From DATJPY01 sp035506135 (GTDB lineage: Bacteria > Myxococcota_A > UBA9160 > PR03): a stretch of DNA of 64,000 nt. The position numbers and the translations under genes were made by a program. The DNA lies in assembly GCA_035506135.1 (NCBI GenBank), contig DATJPY010000079.1, positions 1-64,000 on the forward strand. Direction: 5' to 3'. Shown here one piece after another: positions 1 through 8,778 of the stretch (positions within the stretch are counted from its first letter, which is position 1; every line of letters begins with the position of its first letter). The notes beneath the pieces are model-generated. The model was given only the letters and a program-made list of their open reading frames with translations, searched no databases and was not told where the DNA came from.

Positions 1-2
1 CG

Positions 3-695
3 CCCCATCTGGCTCGCTTCGAGCGGCGGGTGGTCCCGAACGGAGTCGACCTGGAGGTGTTCCGGCCGCGCGAGTCCGCGCCGGCGCGGCGGGAGGCGGG
101 GCTCCCTCCCGACGCCTTCCTGGTGCTGACGTTCGCGGCCAATCTGTTCGACCGGCGCAAGGACCTGCACCGGCTGCTCGCCGCGACGCGCTCCACGCGC
201 TGGCCCGCCGACGCGCGCCTGGTGGTCGCCGGACGCGCGACGCCGGAGCTCGAGCGCGAGCTCGCGGGAGATCCCCGGATCGTGGTGAGGGACTACGTGA
301 GCGGGCGCGAGGATCTGGCGCGACTCCTCGCGGCGGTGGACCTGGTCGTGGTGCCGAGCCGCGCCGAGAACCTTCCCTACGCGGCGCTCGAGGCGCAGGC
401 CTGCGGTACGCCCGTGCTCGGCGCGCGGGTCGGGGGCATCCCGGAGACGCTCGAAGACGGGGCCTCGGGCTGGCTGTTCGACCCCGCGTGCGAGTCGGAG
501 GCGCTCGCGGAGACGATCGCCGCGATCCGGGCCCTGCCGCCCGATCGCCGCGAGGCGGCGCGCGCGCGGGCGCGAGCCAACGCCACGCGCCGCTTCGGTC
601 ACGTGCGCTTCGTGGAAGCCTATCGCGAGCTCTTCGCGGAGCTCGCCGAGCAGCCCCTGCCTCTCCCCGCCCGTCGAAATCGAGCGGCTACGTGA
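3..695 (+). CDS. GT4 glycosyltransferase, C-terminal part (5' end outside window)
   Basis: The frame is open from base 3 and ends at TGA 693-695, so the acceptor-binding half lies upstream of the window. The visible part opens with the inter-domain motif VVPNGVDLEVFRP, typical of GT-B fold family GT4 enzymes, and continues through the nucleotide-sugar half. The stretch SRAENLPYAALEAQACG carries the E-x7-E pair that contacts the donor. About 230 residues are visible, the usual size of the C-terminal domain. It overlaps the next glycosyltransferase by four bases (GTGA), so the two are probably translated together and act on one surface glycan. Donor and acceptor cannot be told from sequence. 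Confidence 0.9.
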   Translation, partial: PHLARFERRVVPNGVDLEVFRPRESAPARREAGLPPDAFLVLTFAANLFDRRKDLHRLLAATRSTRWPADARLVVAGRATPELERELAGDPRIVVRDYVSGREDLARLLAAVDLVVVPSRAENLPYAALEAQACGTPVLGARVGGIPETLEDGASGWLFDPACESEALAETIAAIRALPPDRREAARARARANATRRFGHVRFVEAYRELFAELAEQPLPLPARRNRAAT

Positions 696-1894
696 GGGTG
701 GCGCTGCTGACGCGCGAGTACCTCGCCGAGACGCAGTGGGGTGGGATCGGCGCCTTCTACTCCGACTTCGCGCGCGGTCTGCTCGCCGCGGGCGCGCAGG
801 TGGAGGTCTTCACCCAGTCGCTGGAGCGCGAGGGCAGCGAGGCCGTCGACGGCGCGGTGGTGCACCGGTGCCTGCCGCGCTGGTACGCGCTCGGCCAGCG
901 CCGCGGCGGCGCGCTCGCAGGCATGCCGGCCCGCGACCTCGGTTGGTTCGCCCTGGCGCTGGCGCGCGAGCTCGCGCTCCGCTTCGAACGGCGCCACGAC
1001 GAGCTTCCCTTCGACGTGGTGGAGAGCCACGAGCACCTGGGCGTCGGCGCGCTGCTCGGACCCCGCGCACCGCGCGCGCGTCACGTCGTCCGCTACCACA
1101 CCGCCTATCACGTGCTCGTCGACCGCGGCCTCGAGCCGTGGCCGCGCTCGCGGCTCGTGCGCTGGCTCGAGGGCCGCGCGCTCCAGCGCGCGGACCTGCG
1201 GATCGCGCCGACCGCGTTCATCGAGCGGACGACGCGGGAGCACTTCCCCGGCGTGCCCGGCGCCGACGCGACGATCCCGCTCTCGAGCCGGTTCGCGCCG
1301 GACGAGTCGGTGCTCGCGCGCAAGGAGCCGCTCGTCGTCTTCGTGGGTCGGCTCGAGGGCCGCAAGCGCCCGATGCTCGCCGTGGACGCCTTCCGCGCCG
1401 TCGCCGAGCGCTTCCCGGCCTGGCGCCTCGAAGTCGCCGGCGCCGACGCGCCCGGCCCCGGCGGGAGCTCGACCTGGGAGGCCTGCCGCGCGCGGCTCGG
1501 GTCCGCGGCCTCCCGCTGCGTCTATCGGGGCGCCCTCGACGCCCGCGCTCTCGCGGATCTCTACGCGCGCGCGTCGGTGTGCATCGTGCCGTCGACCTTC
1601 GAGTCCTTCGGCCTGGTCGCTCTCGAAGCGATGAGCTTCGGCTGCGTGCCGCTGGTGACCGCCGGCCACGCGCTCGAGGAGGTGATCGGATCCGCGGGCC
1701 GCGTCGCGCCCGAGGGCGACGACGTGGCGCTCGCCGAGGGTCTCGAACGGCTCCTGGCCGATCCCGCGGATCGCGACGCGCGGGCGCGGCGGGCGATCGC
1801 GCTCGTGCGAGAGCGCTACGACGCGAGCGTCGTGCTCCAGCGCAACCTGGCGCTCTTCGAGGAGATCGCGCGGCGGCCTCGGGAGGCTGCGTGA
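692..1894 (+). CDS. GT4 glycosyltransferase
   Basis: A 400-residue GT-B fold enzyme that should transfer a sugar from a nucleotide donor to a growing surface polysaccharide in the cytoplasm. The start is GTG at 692, overlapping the preceding stop as GTGA; the protein then begins MRVALLTREYLAETQWGG, with the usual first strand and a glycine-rich loop (WGGIGAFY). The donor half starts near residue 213 with VVFVGRLEGRKRP, and FESFGLVALEAMSFG near residue 301 supplies the E-x7-E pair. Length matches the family. The SGNH hydrolase follows one base after its stop, completing a three-gene plus-strand set. Sugar specificity is unknown. Confidence 0.9.
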   Translation: MRVALLTREYLAETQWGGIGAFYSDFARGLLAAGAQVEVFTQSLEREGSEAVDGAVVHRCLPRWYALGQRRGGALAGMPARDLGWFALALARELALRFERRHDELPFDVVESHEHLGVGALLGPRAPRARHVVRYHTAYHVLVDRGLEPWPRSRLVRWLEGRALQRADLRIAPTAFIERTTREHFPGVPGADATIPLSSRFAPDESVLARKEPLVVFVGRLEGRKRPMLAVDAFRAVAERFPAWRLEVAGADAPGPGGSSTWEACRARLGSAASRCVYRGALDARALADLYARASVCIVPSTFESFGLVALEAMSFGCVPLVTAGHALEEVIGSAGRVAPEGDDVALAEGLERLLADPADRDARARRAIALVRERYDASVVLQRNLALFEEIARRPREAA

Positions 1895-1895
1895 G

Positions 1896-3323
1896 ATGCC
1901 GAACGAGTCGCAGCGCTCCGAGCGAATCGCCGAGATCCTGCTGGCCGCGTGCGCGATCCTGGGCGTCGTCGCGCTCGCGCTCGGAATCGCGGTCGTGCGG
2001 CTCTCTCGGGCGCACCCGCGGGTCCAGGATCTCGGCGTCGAGGATCGCGAGCGCCTCGTGCGCGAGGCGCGACGCGTCTCCCCGTCCCTGTACGAGAGCT
2101 TTCTCGGGATCGCTCCGCCCGGCTTCTACCGGCTCGCACCCTCGACGCGCTACGACAAGAGCCACCCCGCGGCCGGCCCGGCCGGCGTGCTGGGCGACGA
2201 GTTCACGACCAATGCGCTCGGCTTCCGCACCGTCGATCCCGCCAAGCCGCCCGGCGTGAAACGGATCGTCCTGGTCGGCGACTCGTGGACCTTCGGCCCC
2301 GGCGTCGCGGAGGCGCAGACCTTCGGCAGCCAGCTCGCCGGCATGCTCAACGAGAGCGGCGACGCGCCCGGATGGCAGGTCTTCGCGCTCGCGACCATGG
2401 GCTGGAACACGGGCAACGAGATCGCCGCCCTGCGCACCTTCCTGCCCTGGCTCGCTCCGGACTACGTGGTCTTCTGCGTGACCTCGAACGACATCGACGA
2501 CTCCTTCGAAGCCTGGAACGGGAATCTGGTCGGGGGCCTCTTCCAGTCCGGCGCTGTGTTCCGCCGCTCCTACGAATTCGAGCGGCGCTGGATCGAGAAT
2601 CTCCAGGCGCTGGACGCGGAGGCGCGGTTCCTCGGGGAGCGCGGGGTTCCGATGCTCGTCTACTTCCTGGCCGAGTGGCGCGGGCTCGCGCCGTACTACG
2701 CCGCGAAGGCAGGCCTGCGGACGCCCTGGGTCGTGGTTCCCACGCCCTTCATCGTCGCTCCGTACCGGCTCGCGCCGGAGGTGGACGCGGGCCAGCACGC
2801 GAACGCCGAGGGGCACCGGCGGATCGCCGGCTACCTCCATGACGCGCTCGTCGCGCTCGGATGGACCAAGGACGGAGCGCCGCGGGAGCCCGAGTTCCCG
2901 GTCCGGCTGACGCCGCCGGAAGCGACGGCCGACGCGGCGGACGCCGAGTTCGCGTTCTGGAGCCCGCACGTGGATCTGCGGAGCGCGCTCCAGCGAGAGG
3001 GCGGGATGCTCGGCCGCGAGACGATCGTTAGCGCGAAGAACGCGCGGGGCGCGGCCCGCGTCGTGCTCGAGTTCGAGCTCCTCGACGAGCCCTGGCTCTA
3101 TCCGCTGGGTCTCAAGGCGCGACTCCTCGCGCCCGAGCCGGTCGCGGCGACCGCGCGCTTCGAGCGATTCGAGCCGGGCGTGCACACGCTCGAGCTCGGC
3201 AGACCGGCCGCGCTCGACGGCTACGACTTCGTCGAGGTGAAGGTCGTGGCGGACCGCGTGGTCTCGACGCCCGGGCACCCGCAGCCGGTGGCGCTGCGCT
3301 TCGTCGACCTCGTCGTCCAGTAG
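1896..3323 (+). CDS. Membrane-anchored SGNH/GDSL-type hydrolase, possible glycan esterase or acyltransferase
   Basis: A 475-residue protein. A single hydrophobic segment at about residues 12-34 (ILLAACAILGVVALALGIAV) should anchor it with the catalytic part outside the cytoplasm. The block VLVGDSWTFGPG near residue 128 is the SGNH block I with the nucleophile Ser; TSNDIDD resembles block III (Asn), and QHANAEGHRRIA near residue 300 fits the C-terminal catalytic His. About 120 further residues look beta-rich and may form an accessory domain. Relatives in polysaccharide loci add or remove acetyl groups, so a role in decorating the exported glycan is a reasonable inference. The ATG at 1896 sits one base after the upstream stop. 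Confidence 0.8.
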   Translation: MPNESQRSERIAEILLAACAILGVVALALGIAVVRLSRAHPRVQDLGVEDRERLVREARRVSPSLYESFLGIAPPGFYRLAPSTRYDKSHPAAGPAGVLGDEFTTNALGFRTVDPAKPPGVKRIVLVGDSWTFGPGVAEAQTFGSQLAGMLNESGDAPGWQVFALATMGWNTGNEIAALRTFLPWLAPDYVVFCVTSNDIDDSFEAWNGNLVGGLFQSGAVFRRSYEFERRWIENLQALDAEARFLGERGVPMLVYFLAEWRGLAPYYAAKAGLRTPWVVVPTPFIVAPYRLAPEVDAGQHANAEGHRRIAGYLHDALVALGWTKDGAPREPEFPVRLTPPEATADAADAEFAFWSPHVDLRSALQREGGMLGRETIVSAKNARGAARVVLEFELLDEPWLYPLGLKARLLAPEPVAATARFERFEPGVHTLELGRPAALDGYDFVEVKVVADRVVSTPGHPQPVALRFVDLVVQ

Positions 3324-3334
3324 GTCCAGTAGGG

Positions 3335-6067
3335 CTAGGAACGGCCGCGGCGGGCGAGCCAGAGCAGGCGCAGCCAGCCGCGGTGGAGCCGGGCCGCCGG
3401 CCGCTCGAGCGAGGTCCTCGCGGCGAGCGCGCTCGCGACGGTGAGCGCGCAGCGCGGATCGAGCGCGAGCGGCGGCCAACGCCGGAGCGCCATCGCCAGG
3501 AGCCGAAGAGGGTGGCGCCGGAGGCGGTTCGCGAGCGCTTCGTGCTCGGCGACGTCGAGCAGCTTGCGGCCCAGATGGCGCAGGCTGGCGAGCTCGAGCG
3601 ACCAGCGCGCCGGACGCCACGCGGGCGGCCAGTAGCGCCGGCTCGAGAGCCGCTCCTCCAGATACATACGGTACGTGCTGGAGAGGGTCTTGCTCTCGGA
3701 CTGCAGGCGGAAAGCCGCCAGGGTGCGGTCGATCACCTGGAAGGGCGCGCGCGCCGCCATGCGCAGCCACATCTCGTAGTCCATCGTGTACTGGAGCCCT
3801 GCGTCGAACAGGCCGGTCTCCGAGAGCAGCTCGCGGCGCCAGAACACGGCCTGCTGGGGGACGCAGTACCAGCGGTCCCATCCCCAGTAGCGCAGCAGGT
3901 CCTCGTAGCGGGCCAGTCGCGCCCGCAGATGACCCACCGTCTCGCTGCGCTCGTCGACGTAGTCGCAGTGGCCCATGACGACGCGAGGCGCATCGGGTCC
4001 CCGCATCGCCTCGGCGACCGCGTCGAAGGCGCCCTCGCGGTAGACGTCGTCGCTGTTCAGGTAGGCGACGATGTCGCCGGTTGCGAGGAGCATTCCCTTG
4101 TTGATGGCGTGCGCCTGTCCGCGGTCCGGCTCCTGCACGAGGCGGAGGTGCGGATAGCGGGCGAGGATCTCCGACGTCCCGTCGGTGGAGCCTGCGTCGA
4201 CGACGATGTGCTCGAAGTCGGGATACTTCTGTGCGAGCACCGATTCGATCGTGGCGGCGATCCAGCGGGCCTGGTTGAAGGAGGGCGTGACGACGCTGAT
4301 TCGAGGGAGCCCCGTCCTCTCTCGCGTGCCGCTCCCCTCCATCCACGGCCAGAGCGCTTGCAGGTGCTCGCGCCAGGCCGCGAGCGCGTCGCGCTGCGCC
4401 TCGGCCTCGCGACAGAGGGCCTCCCAGCGCTCCTTGGCGTCGGCCTCGCAGGCGCGGGCGGCGACCTCGGCATCGCGCTGCGCCTCGGCCTCGTGGCACA
4501 GCCTCTCCCAGCGCTCCTTGGCATCCGCCTCGCGGGCGCGGGCGGCGGCCTCGGCATCGCGGTGCGCCTCGGCCTCGCGACAGAGGGCCTCCCAACGCTC
4601 TTTCGCCTCGGACTCGGAGGCGCGCGCTGCGGCCTCGGCCTCGCGGTGCGCCTCGGCCTCGCGAAACAGCGCCTCCCAGCGCTCCCTGGCGTCGGCCTCG
4701 CGGGTGCGCGCGGCGACCTCGACGTCGCGCTGCGCCTCGGCCTCGCGACACAGCGCCTCCCAGCGCTCTCTCTCCTCGGCCTCTCGCTTGCGGGCGGCGA
4801 CCTCGGCATCGCGGTGCGCCTCGGCCTCGCGACACAGCGCCTCCCAACGCTCTCTCGCTTCGGCCTCGCGGGCGCGGGCGGCGACCTCGGCATCGCGATG
4901 TGCCTCGGCCTCGCGACAGAGCGTCTCCCAGCGCTCTCTCGCCTCGCCCTCGCGCTTGCGAGCGGTGACCTCGGCGTCGCGCTGCCCCTCGGCCTCGCGG
5001 CAGAGGGTCTCCCAGCGCGCGCGGGCGGCGCTCTCCTCGGTGCGAGCCGCCGCTTCGCGGGCTGCGACGACCTCGGCCTGCTCGCGCCCGCGCTCGGCGC
5101 GGACGAGGTGGGAGCGCAGCATCGCCAGCTCGCCACCGGGGCTCGTCGGTGTCCCCCCCGGACCCGCGAGCGACGCTTCGAGGGATGCGTCGAGCCACGC
5201 TCGGAGCTCGGGGTCGTCGCGCTCCGGCAGCGGACTCGTGTAGCCGAGTCGCTCGAAGCCGGAGCGGCCCACGGCGCGGCACACGAGATCGACCTCCTCC
5301 GGGTCGAGGATCGAGCGCCAGCGGCCTACCGAGCCGGCGTCCACGCGGGATCGCTTCCACACCTCGCGATCGCCGAGCGACGAGGCGCGCAGCCGCTCCG
5401 CGCCGCGGTTGTTGCGCCGGTAGCTGAGGAACGCCGCCGACCAGCGAACGCCCAGGAAGGCGAAGGCGCGCGAGAGCGTCGGCTCGGGATCGGTGGCGAA
5501 GTCTTCGTAGCGCAGCCAGTGCGCGCGCGGTCCGAGGCCGTCGCGCAGGTCCGCCATCCGCCGCGGAGCGACGAACACGTCGAAGCTCGCGTCCGCAAGC
5601 CCCTCGGCGGTCGCCAGCGCGCGAAGGTCGAGACCCCAGCGGTCGCGGTGGGACGCGGCGACGTCGAGCGGATCGCGGCTCACCAGCAGGAATCGGGCGT
5701 CGGGCAGGAGCTCGGCGAGGAGGGCGCCGATCTTGTAGTAGCGAGGCGTCTTGTCGACCAGCAGCTCGGCCTGCGGATGCTGCGCCAGCAACGCATCGTA
5801 GGCGCCCACGACGAACCCGGCGGCGAGTCGACGCCATACGGTGTCGCCGAGCGACTCCCGCACCGCCAGCGCGGCGAGTGCGGCGTCGCTCGAGTCGCGT
5901 TGGAGACCCGGCAGGCTCAGCAGCATGCGGGCCACCGGGAGCGCGATCCAGGGCTCGGGCGGGCAGCAGATCCGGGGTACCTTGGCGAGTATGGCTGAGA
6001 GCAGCGTGGTTCCGGAACGTGGAGCACCGATCAGGAAGACGAGGTTGCCGCCGCTCGGGGAGATCAA
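3335..6067 (-). CDS. Sulfotransferase / 28-residue coiled-coil repeat / GT2 glycosyltransferase fusion
   Basis: A 910-residue, three-part protein. Residues about 8-290 are a sulfotransferase: LIGAPRSGTTLL is the PAPS 5'-phosphosulfate loop and LLVSRDPLDVAAS the 3'-phosphate site. Residues about 310-573 are a charged coiled coil containing seven complete and one partial 28-residue repeats (type unit RWEALCREAEAHRDAEVAAR plus eight more residues). Residues about 589-800 are a GT2 domain with VVTPSFNQARW, the DxD-like LNSDD and the late TMDYEMWLRMAA. The start is TTG at 6067, overlapping the Wzt stop (TTGA); it puts the sulfotransferase loop eight residues into the protein, as expected. The frame is open throughout, so the fusion looks genuine. 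Proposed role: extend and sulfate-cap the glycan exported by the neighbouring ABC transporter. Confidence 0.88.
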   Translation of the reverse strand: MISPSGGNLVFLIGAPRSGTTLLSAILAKVPRICCPPEPWIALPVARMLLSLPGLQRDSSDAALAALAVRESLGDTVWRRLAAGFVVGAYDALLAQHPQAELLVDKTPRYYKIGALLAELLPDARFLLVSRDPLDVAASHRDRWGLDLRALATAEGLADASFDVFVAPRRMADLRDGLGPRAHWLRYEDFATDPEPTLSRAFAFLGVRWSAAFLSYRRNNRGAERLRASSLGDREVWKRSRVDAGSVGRWRSILDPEEVDLVCRAVGRSGFERLGYTSPLPERDDPELRAWLDASLEASLAGPGGTPTSPGGELAMLRSHLVRAERGREQAEVVAAREAAARTEESAARARWETLCREAEGQRDAEVTARKREGEARERWETLCREAEAHRDAEVAARAREAEARERWEALCREAEAHRDAEVAARKREAEERERWEALCREAEAQRDVEVAARTREADARERWEALFREAEAHREAEAAARASESEAKERWEALCREAEAHRDAEAAARAREADAKERWERLCHEAEAQRDAEVAARACEADAKERWEALCREAEAQRDALAAWREHLQALWPWMEGSGTRERTGLPRISVVTPSFNQARWIAATIESVLAQKYPDFEHIVVDAGSTDGTSEILARYPHLRLVQEPDRGQAHAINKGMLLATGDIVAYLNSDDVYREGAFDAVAEAMRGPDAPRVVMGHCDYVDERSETVGHLRARLARYEDLLRYWGWDRWYCVPQQAVFWRRELLSETGLFDAGLQYTMDYEMWLRMAARAPFQVIDRTLAAFRLQSESKTLSSTYRMYLEERLSSRRYWPPAWRPARWSLELASLRHLGRKLLDVAEHEALANRLRRHPLRLLAMALRRWPPLALDPRCALTVASALAARTSLERPAARLHRGWLRLLWLARRGRS
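4349..5017 (-). repeat. Tandem 84-bp coding repeat (28 residues per unit, 7 full + 1 partial)
   Basis: The conserved ten bases CTCCCAGCGC (or CTCCCAACGC) recur at plus-strand positions 4421, 4505, 4589, 4673, 4757, 4841, 4925 and 5009, exactly 84 bases apart. Each unit codes for 28 residues, which is four heptads, so repeats can be gained or lost without breaking the coiled-coil register or the frame. Units differ by a few substitutions (for example CREAEAQRD, CREAEAHRD, FREAEAHRE), so the array is not a recent perfect expansion. Confidence 0.95.
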
Positions 6068-7440
6068 GCGTCCTCCGTGTCGAGGCGGATCGGATCGCGC
6101 GCCTCGGCGGGCAGCCGCACGAGCCCCAGGAACGGCGTCGGCTCGCGCTCCGCGAGCTCGAAGGGCAGCACCTCCAGGACGGTGGCGTCCCGATAGCGGT
6201 CTAGCTGGTTGCCACCGACGGCGTGGCGATCGAGGTCGGGCTCCGCCGCCCCGAGCGACACGATGTAGCGTCCGGGGCCGATCTCCAGCGAGAAGGCGAT
6301 CGAGAACACGTAGTGGCCGGGCTCCGGAAGCTCGAGCGGCCGTCCGAGGTGCACGTAGCTCGTTCCGAACACGTAGGTGCCGAACTCGTCGTGGAGGTGC
6401 ACCCCGGTCGTGAAGCACTCGATCCGTCTCCGGGTCCGCACCAGCCACTCGATGCGACACGGGTCGCCGTGCTGGAACGCGCCGGCGGAGGGCTTGTCGC
6501 CGCGCAGGATCCGGAGGCCCAGGATGCGCACCTCGCCCGACTCGGTCTCCCGCTCCGGGCGCCGCAGCGCCGTTGCGAGGAAGGCCTCGGCGCTCGACGG
6601 CACCTGCGCCGGAGGCGTCCTGTCGAGGGTCGGAGCCTCCCCGCGCCGGCTGATGCCGAGAACCGTGTAGTAGCTGTCGACGGCCGACACCGGATTGCCC
6701 TCGAAGACCATCCGGCCCTCGTGGATCACGACGGCGCGGTCGCAGAGCTGGGCGATGGCGTTGCCGTCGTGCGACGCGAGCAGGATCGCCGCGCCGCGCG
6801 AGAGCAGCTCGCGGAGCTTGCGGGTGCACTTGAGGACGAAGCGCGCGTCGCCGACCGCGAAGGCCTCGTCGATCACGAGCACGTCGGGATCGGTGTGCGC
6901 GTAGAGGCTGAATGCGAGGCGCATCGCCATGCCGGTCGAGTAGGTCTTGACGGGGGCCGCGATGGCGGCCCCGAGCTCGCTGAACTCGACGATCTCGTCG
7001 AGGCGCCGGCCGAGCTCCGCAGCCGGCATCCCGAGCGCGGTGCCGAGACTCCAGAGATTGTCGCGGCCCGAGAGCTCGCGGTTCAGACCGCAGCCGAGGT
7101 CCAGCAGCGTGACCCGCCCCGCGACCTCGACCTCGCCCGAGCTGGGGAAGAGGGCTCCGGTCAGGATCCGCAGGAGCGTGCTCTTGCCGGCGCCGTTGGG
7201 GCCCATGATCCCGAGGGACTCTCCGGCCGCGACCTCGAGGCTCACGTCGCGCAGCACGTGGACGATGCGGTCCTCGGACAGCCGCGCGAGCCCGATCGCG
7301 CCGGCCACGCGCATCCACGCCGAGTCGTAGCGCCGGTAGACCTTGGAGACCCCGCGGGCGCGAATCCTGCAGACCGCGTCCTGGCCGCCCGCACCGACAC
7401 GCCCATGCGGCGAGGCTTCCGGCGGGAGGTCAGAGCGCAT
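6064..7440 (-). CDS. wzt: Polysaccharide ABC exporter ATPase with C-terminal glycan-binding domain (Wzt type)
   Basis: A 458-residue ATPase that would power export of an undecaprenyl-linked glycan through the adjacent permease. The nucleotide-binding domain has Walker A GPNGAGKST near residue 80, the YSTGM signature, Walker B DVLVIDEAFAVGD and a switch histidine in LLASHDGNA. From about residue 290 there is an extra domain with beta-strand-rich sequence (FTTGVHLHDEFGTYVFGTS), as in Wzt proteins whose tail recognises the finished, end-modified polysaccharide. That tail is longer than in simple teichoic-acid or capsule ATPases. The gene overlaps the permease by 11 bases and the sulfotransferase fusion by four, so all three are one operon. 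Confidence 0.93.
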   Translation of the reverse strand: MRSDLPPEASPHGRVGAGGQDAVCRIRARGVSKVYRRYDSAWMRVAGAIGLARLSEDRIVHVLRDVSLEVAAGESLGIMGPNGAGKSTLLRILTGALFPSSGEVEVAGRVTLLDLGCGLNRELSGRDNLWSLGTALGMPAAELGRRLDEIVEFSELGAAIAAPVKTYSTGMAMRLAFSLYAHTDPDVLVIDEAFAVGDARFVLKCTRKLRELLSRGAAILLASHDGNAIAQLCDRAVVIHEGRMVFEGNPVSAVDSYYTVLGISRRGEAPTLDRTPPAQVPSSAEAFLATALRRPERETESGEVRILGLRILRGDKPSAGAFQHGDPCRIEWLVRTRRRIECFTTGVHLHDEFGTYVFGTSYVHLGRPLELPEPGHYVFSIAFSLEIGPGRYIVSLGAAEPDLDRHAVGGNQLDRYRDATVLEVLPFELAEREPTPFLGLVRLPAEARDPIRLDTEDA

Positions 7441-8206
7441 CTTTGAGGTCGCGGCGCAGCAGCCGCAGCACGGTGTATCCGAGCGACGCCGCGATCAGCG
7501 CCACGAGCGCCATCACGAGCCAGCTCTCGAGCGGAGGCGACGCCCCGTCCAGCACCAGGCCGTGCAGCGACGTCACGAAGGGGTAGAGCGGATTCCAGTG
7601 CAGCAGACTGCGGAGCCGATCGGGCAGGATCGTCTCCACGTATACGATCGGGAGCGTCCAGAGGGCGAGCTGCAGGCCGATGCCGACGAGCGGTGCGACG
7701 TCGCGCGTGAAGACGTTGAGCACGCCGAAGACCATGCCGACGCCGAACGCGACGGCGGAGAGGGCGGCCAGGAGCGGCGGCATCCAGAGCCATGCCCAGG
7801 TGGGCGGGATCCCACAGGCGAACGCGACCAGGAACACGAGGCAGGCGCCCAGCGACATCGTGAGGAAGCCCGCGAAGGCGTCGAGCGCGAAGAAGAGCAC
7901 CTCCGGCAGACGCGTGCGCTGCAGGATGTTGGCGTTCGCGAGCATCGCATCCGTGCAGCGCGTGACGATCTCCACGAATCCGAGCCAGGGCAGGAGCCCC
8001 GCGCACAGGTAGATCGGGAACGCCATCGGGAGGTCGGGTAGTCCGGTCATTCGCGAGCGCATGATTCCGGTGAAGACGAGCGCATAGAGCGCGATCTGGG
8101 CGAGCGGATACAGGACGTGCCAGGTGAAGCCGAGCGCGGAGCCCGCGTAGCGGTGGCGGAGCGACGCGACGGCGTTCCGGACTACGTAGTCGCGGTAGCG
8201 GAGCAT
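7430..8206 (-). CDS. wzm: Polysaccharide ABC exporter permease (Wzm type)
   Basis: A 258-residue ABC-2 family membrane protein. It opens with a short amphipathic cytoplasmic stretch (MLRYRDYVVRNAVASLRHRY) and then GFTWHVLYPLAQIALYALVF, the usual first membrane segment of Wzm/TagG permeases, followed by about five more hydrophobic helices. It should form the channel energised by the Wzt-like ATPase it overlaps. It is the first gene of the leftward operon permease, ATPase, sulfotransferase-GT2. The frame stays open for some distance upstream of ATG 8206 but I see no ATG, GTG or TTG there, so 8206 is the supported start. Confidence 0.92.
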   Translation of the reverse strand: MLRYRDYVVRNAVASLRHRYAGSALGFTWHVLYPLAQIALYALVFTGIMRSRMTGLPDLPMAFPIYLCAGLLPWLGFVEIVTRCTDAMLANANILQRTRLPEVLFFALDAFAGFLTMSLGACLVFLVAFACGIPPTWAWLWMPPLLAALSAVAFGVGMVFGVLNVFTRDVAPLVGIGLQLALWTLPIVYVETILPDRLRSLLHWNPLYPFVTSLHGLVLDGASPPLESWLVMALVALIAASLGYTVLRLLRRDLKDAL

Positions 8207-8778
8207 GAGCTCGCCGTCTCCTCCAACCCCGTCCTCACTGGGCTCTGCCCCTTCTTCAATGGGCGCTGCCTCGGTCTTCAGCGGGCTCCGCCGGCTCGCG
8301 GAGCCTGGAGAGGGCGCGACATCCGCTAGCCGAGGCCGTCGGCCGGTGCGGGACTGCGGCTGCCGAGCCGCCCCGAGCCGGCCGAGGGGAGGGCTCCGCG
8401 GTGCCGCCGACGCCCCTCAACCGCGAGGGCCCTCTGGCCGACGAGCGGGGTGGCTGCAACCAGACGCATGAGACCCTCGGAGGCCCGAGTATACGGAAGC
8501 GCCCGCGGCGGGGCCGCCTGGGCCGTGGCCCTCATGGCCCGATTGCGCACGGGCTGCCGGTCGACTCCGACCCGCAGGTTGGACACTCAGAGACCCGTGC
8601 CCGCACGGTCGCGTCAACGGATCTTGCGACAGAAGCCGGCGGCCTTTGGGCTTGCCCCTGCGGACGCGCTTCGGGTAAGATCCGCCTGCCCAGCTGGGGC
8701 ACGGGTGGAGCCGTGAGGAGTTAGTTGCGAGCTGCCGCGCTTGTGCGTTGGCCCTCGCCAAAATGGGAGAGCGAATCC
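8207..8778. other. 572-bp intergenic region between the export operon and the FG-GAP gene
   Basis: I find no convincing gene here. It must hold the promoter of the leftward export operon and probably that of the rightward FG-GAP gene. Near 8231-8294 there are three degenerate copies of a 21-22 bp unit resembling TCYTCAMTGGGCKCTGCC. A weak sigma-54-like match (GGGCACG-GGTG-GAGC) lies at about 8697-8711, some 67 bases before the FG-GAP start, with a poor -12 element. No riboswitch family could be recognised. Confidence 0.5.

Noticed and set aside
4349..5017. Regularly spaced repeats resembling a CRISPR array
   Set aside because: The 84-base units diverge gradually along their whole length, have no unique spacers and code for a coiled coil in frame; no cas genes are present.
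1218..5837. Very long open frame on the minus strand across the SGNH and fusion genes
   Set aside because: Its translation is arginine-, alanine- and proline-rich low complexity, the usual frame shadow in GC-rich DNA, and it overlaps well-supported genes in other frames.
3335..6067. Fusion protein as a sequencing artefact joining two genes
   Set aside because: The frame is uninterrupted, the coiled coil forms a continuous linker of matching composition and no start or stop signals occur between the domains. It remains worth confirming by reads.
8580..8778. Possible cyclic-di-GMP (GEMM) riboswitch upstream of the FG-GAP gene
   Set aside because: The conserved GEMM segments, such as the GCAAAGCC-type block, are missing and only short unrelated hairpins are visible.
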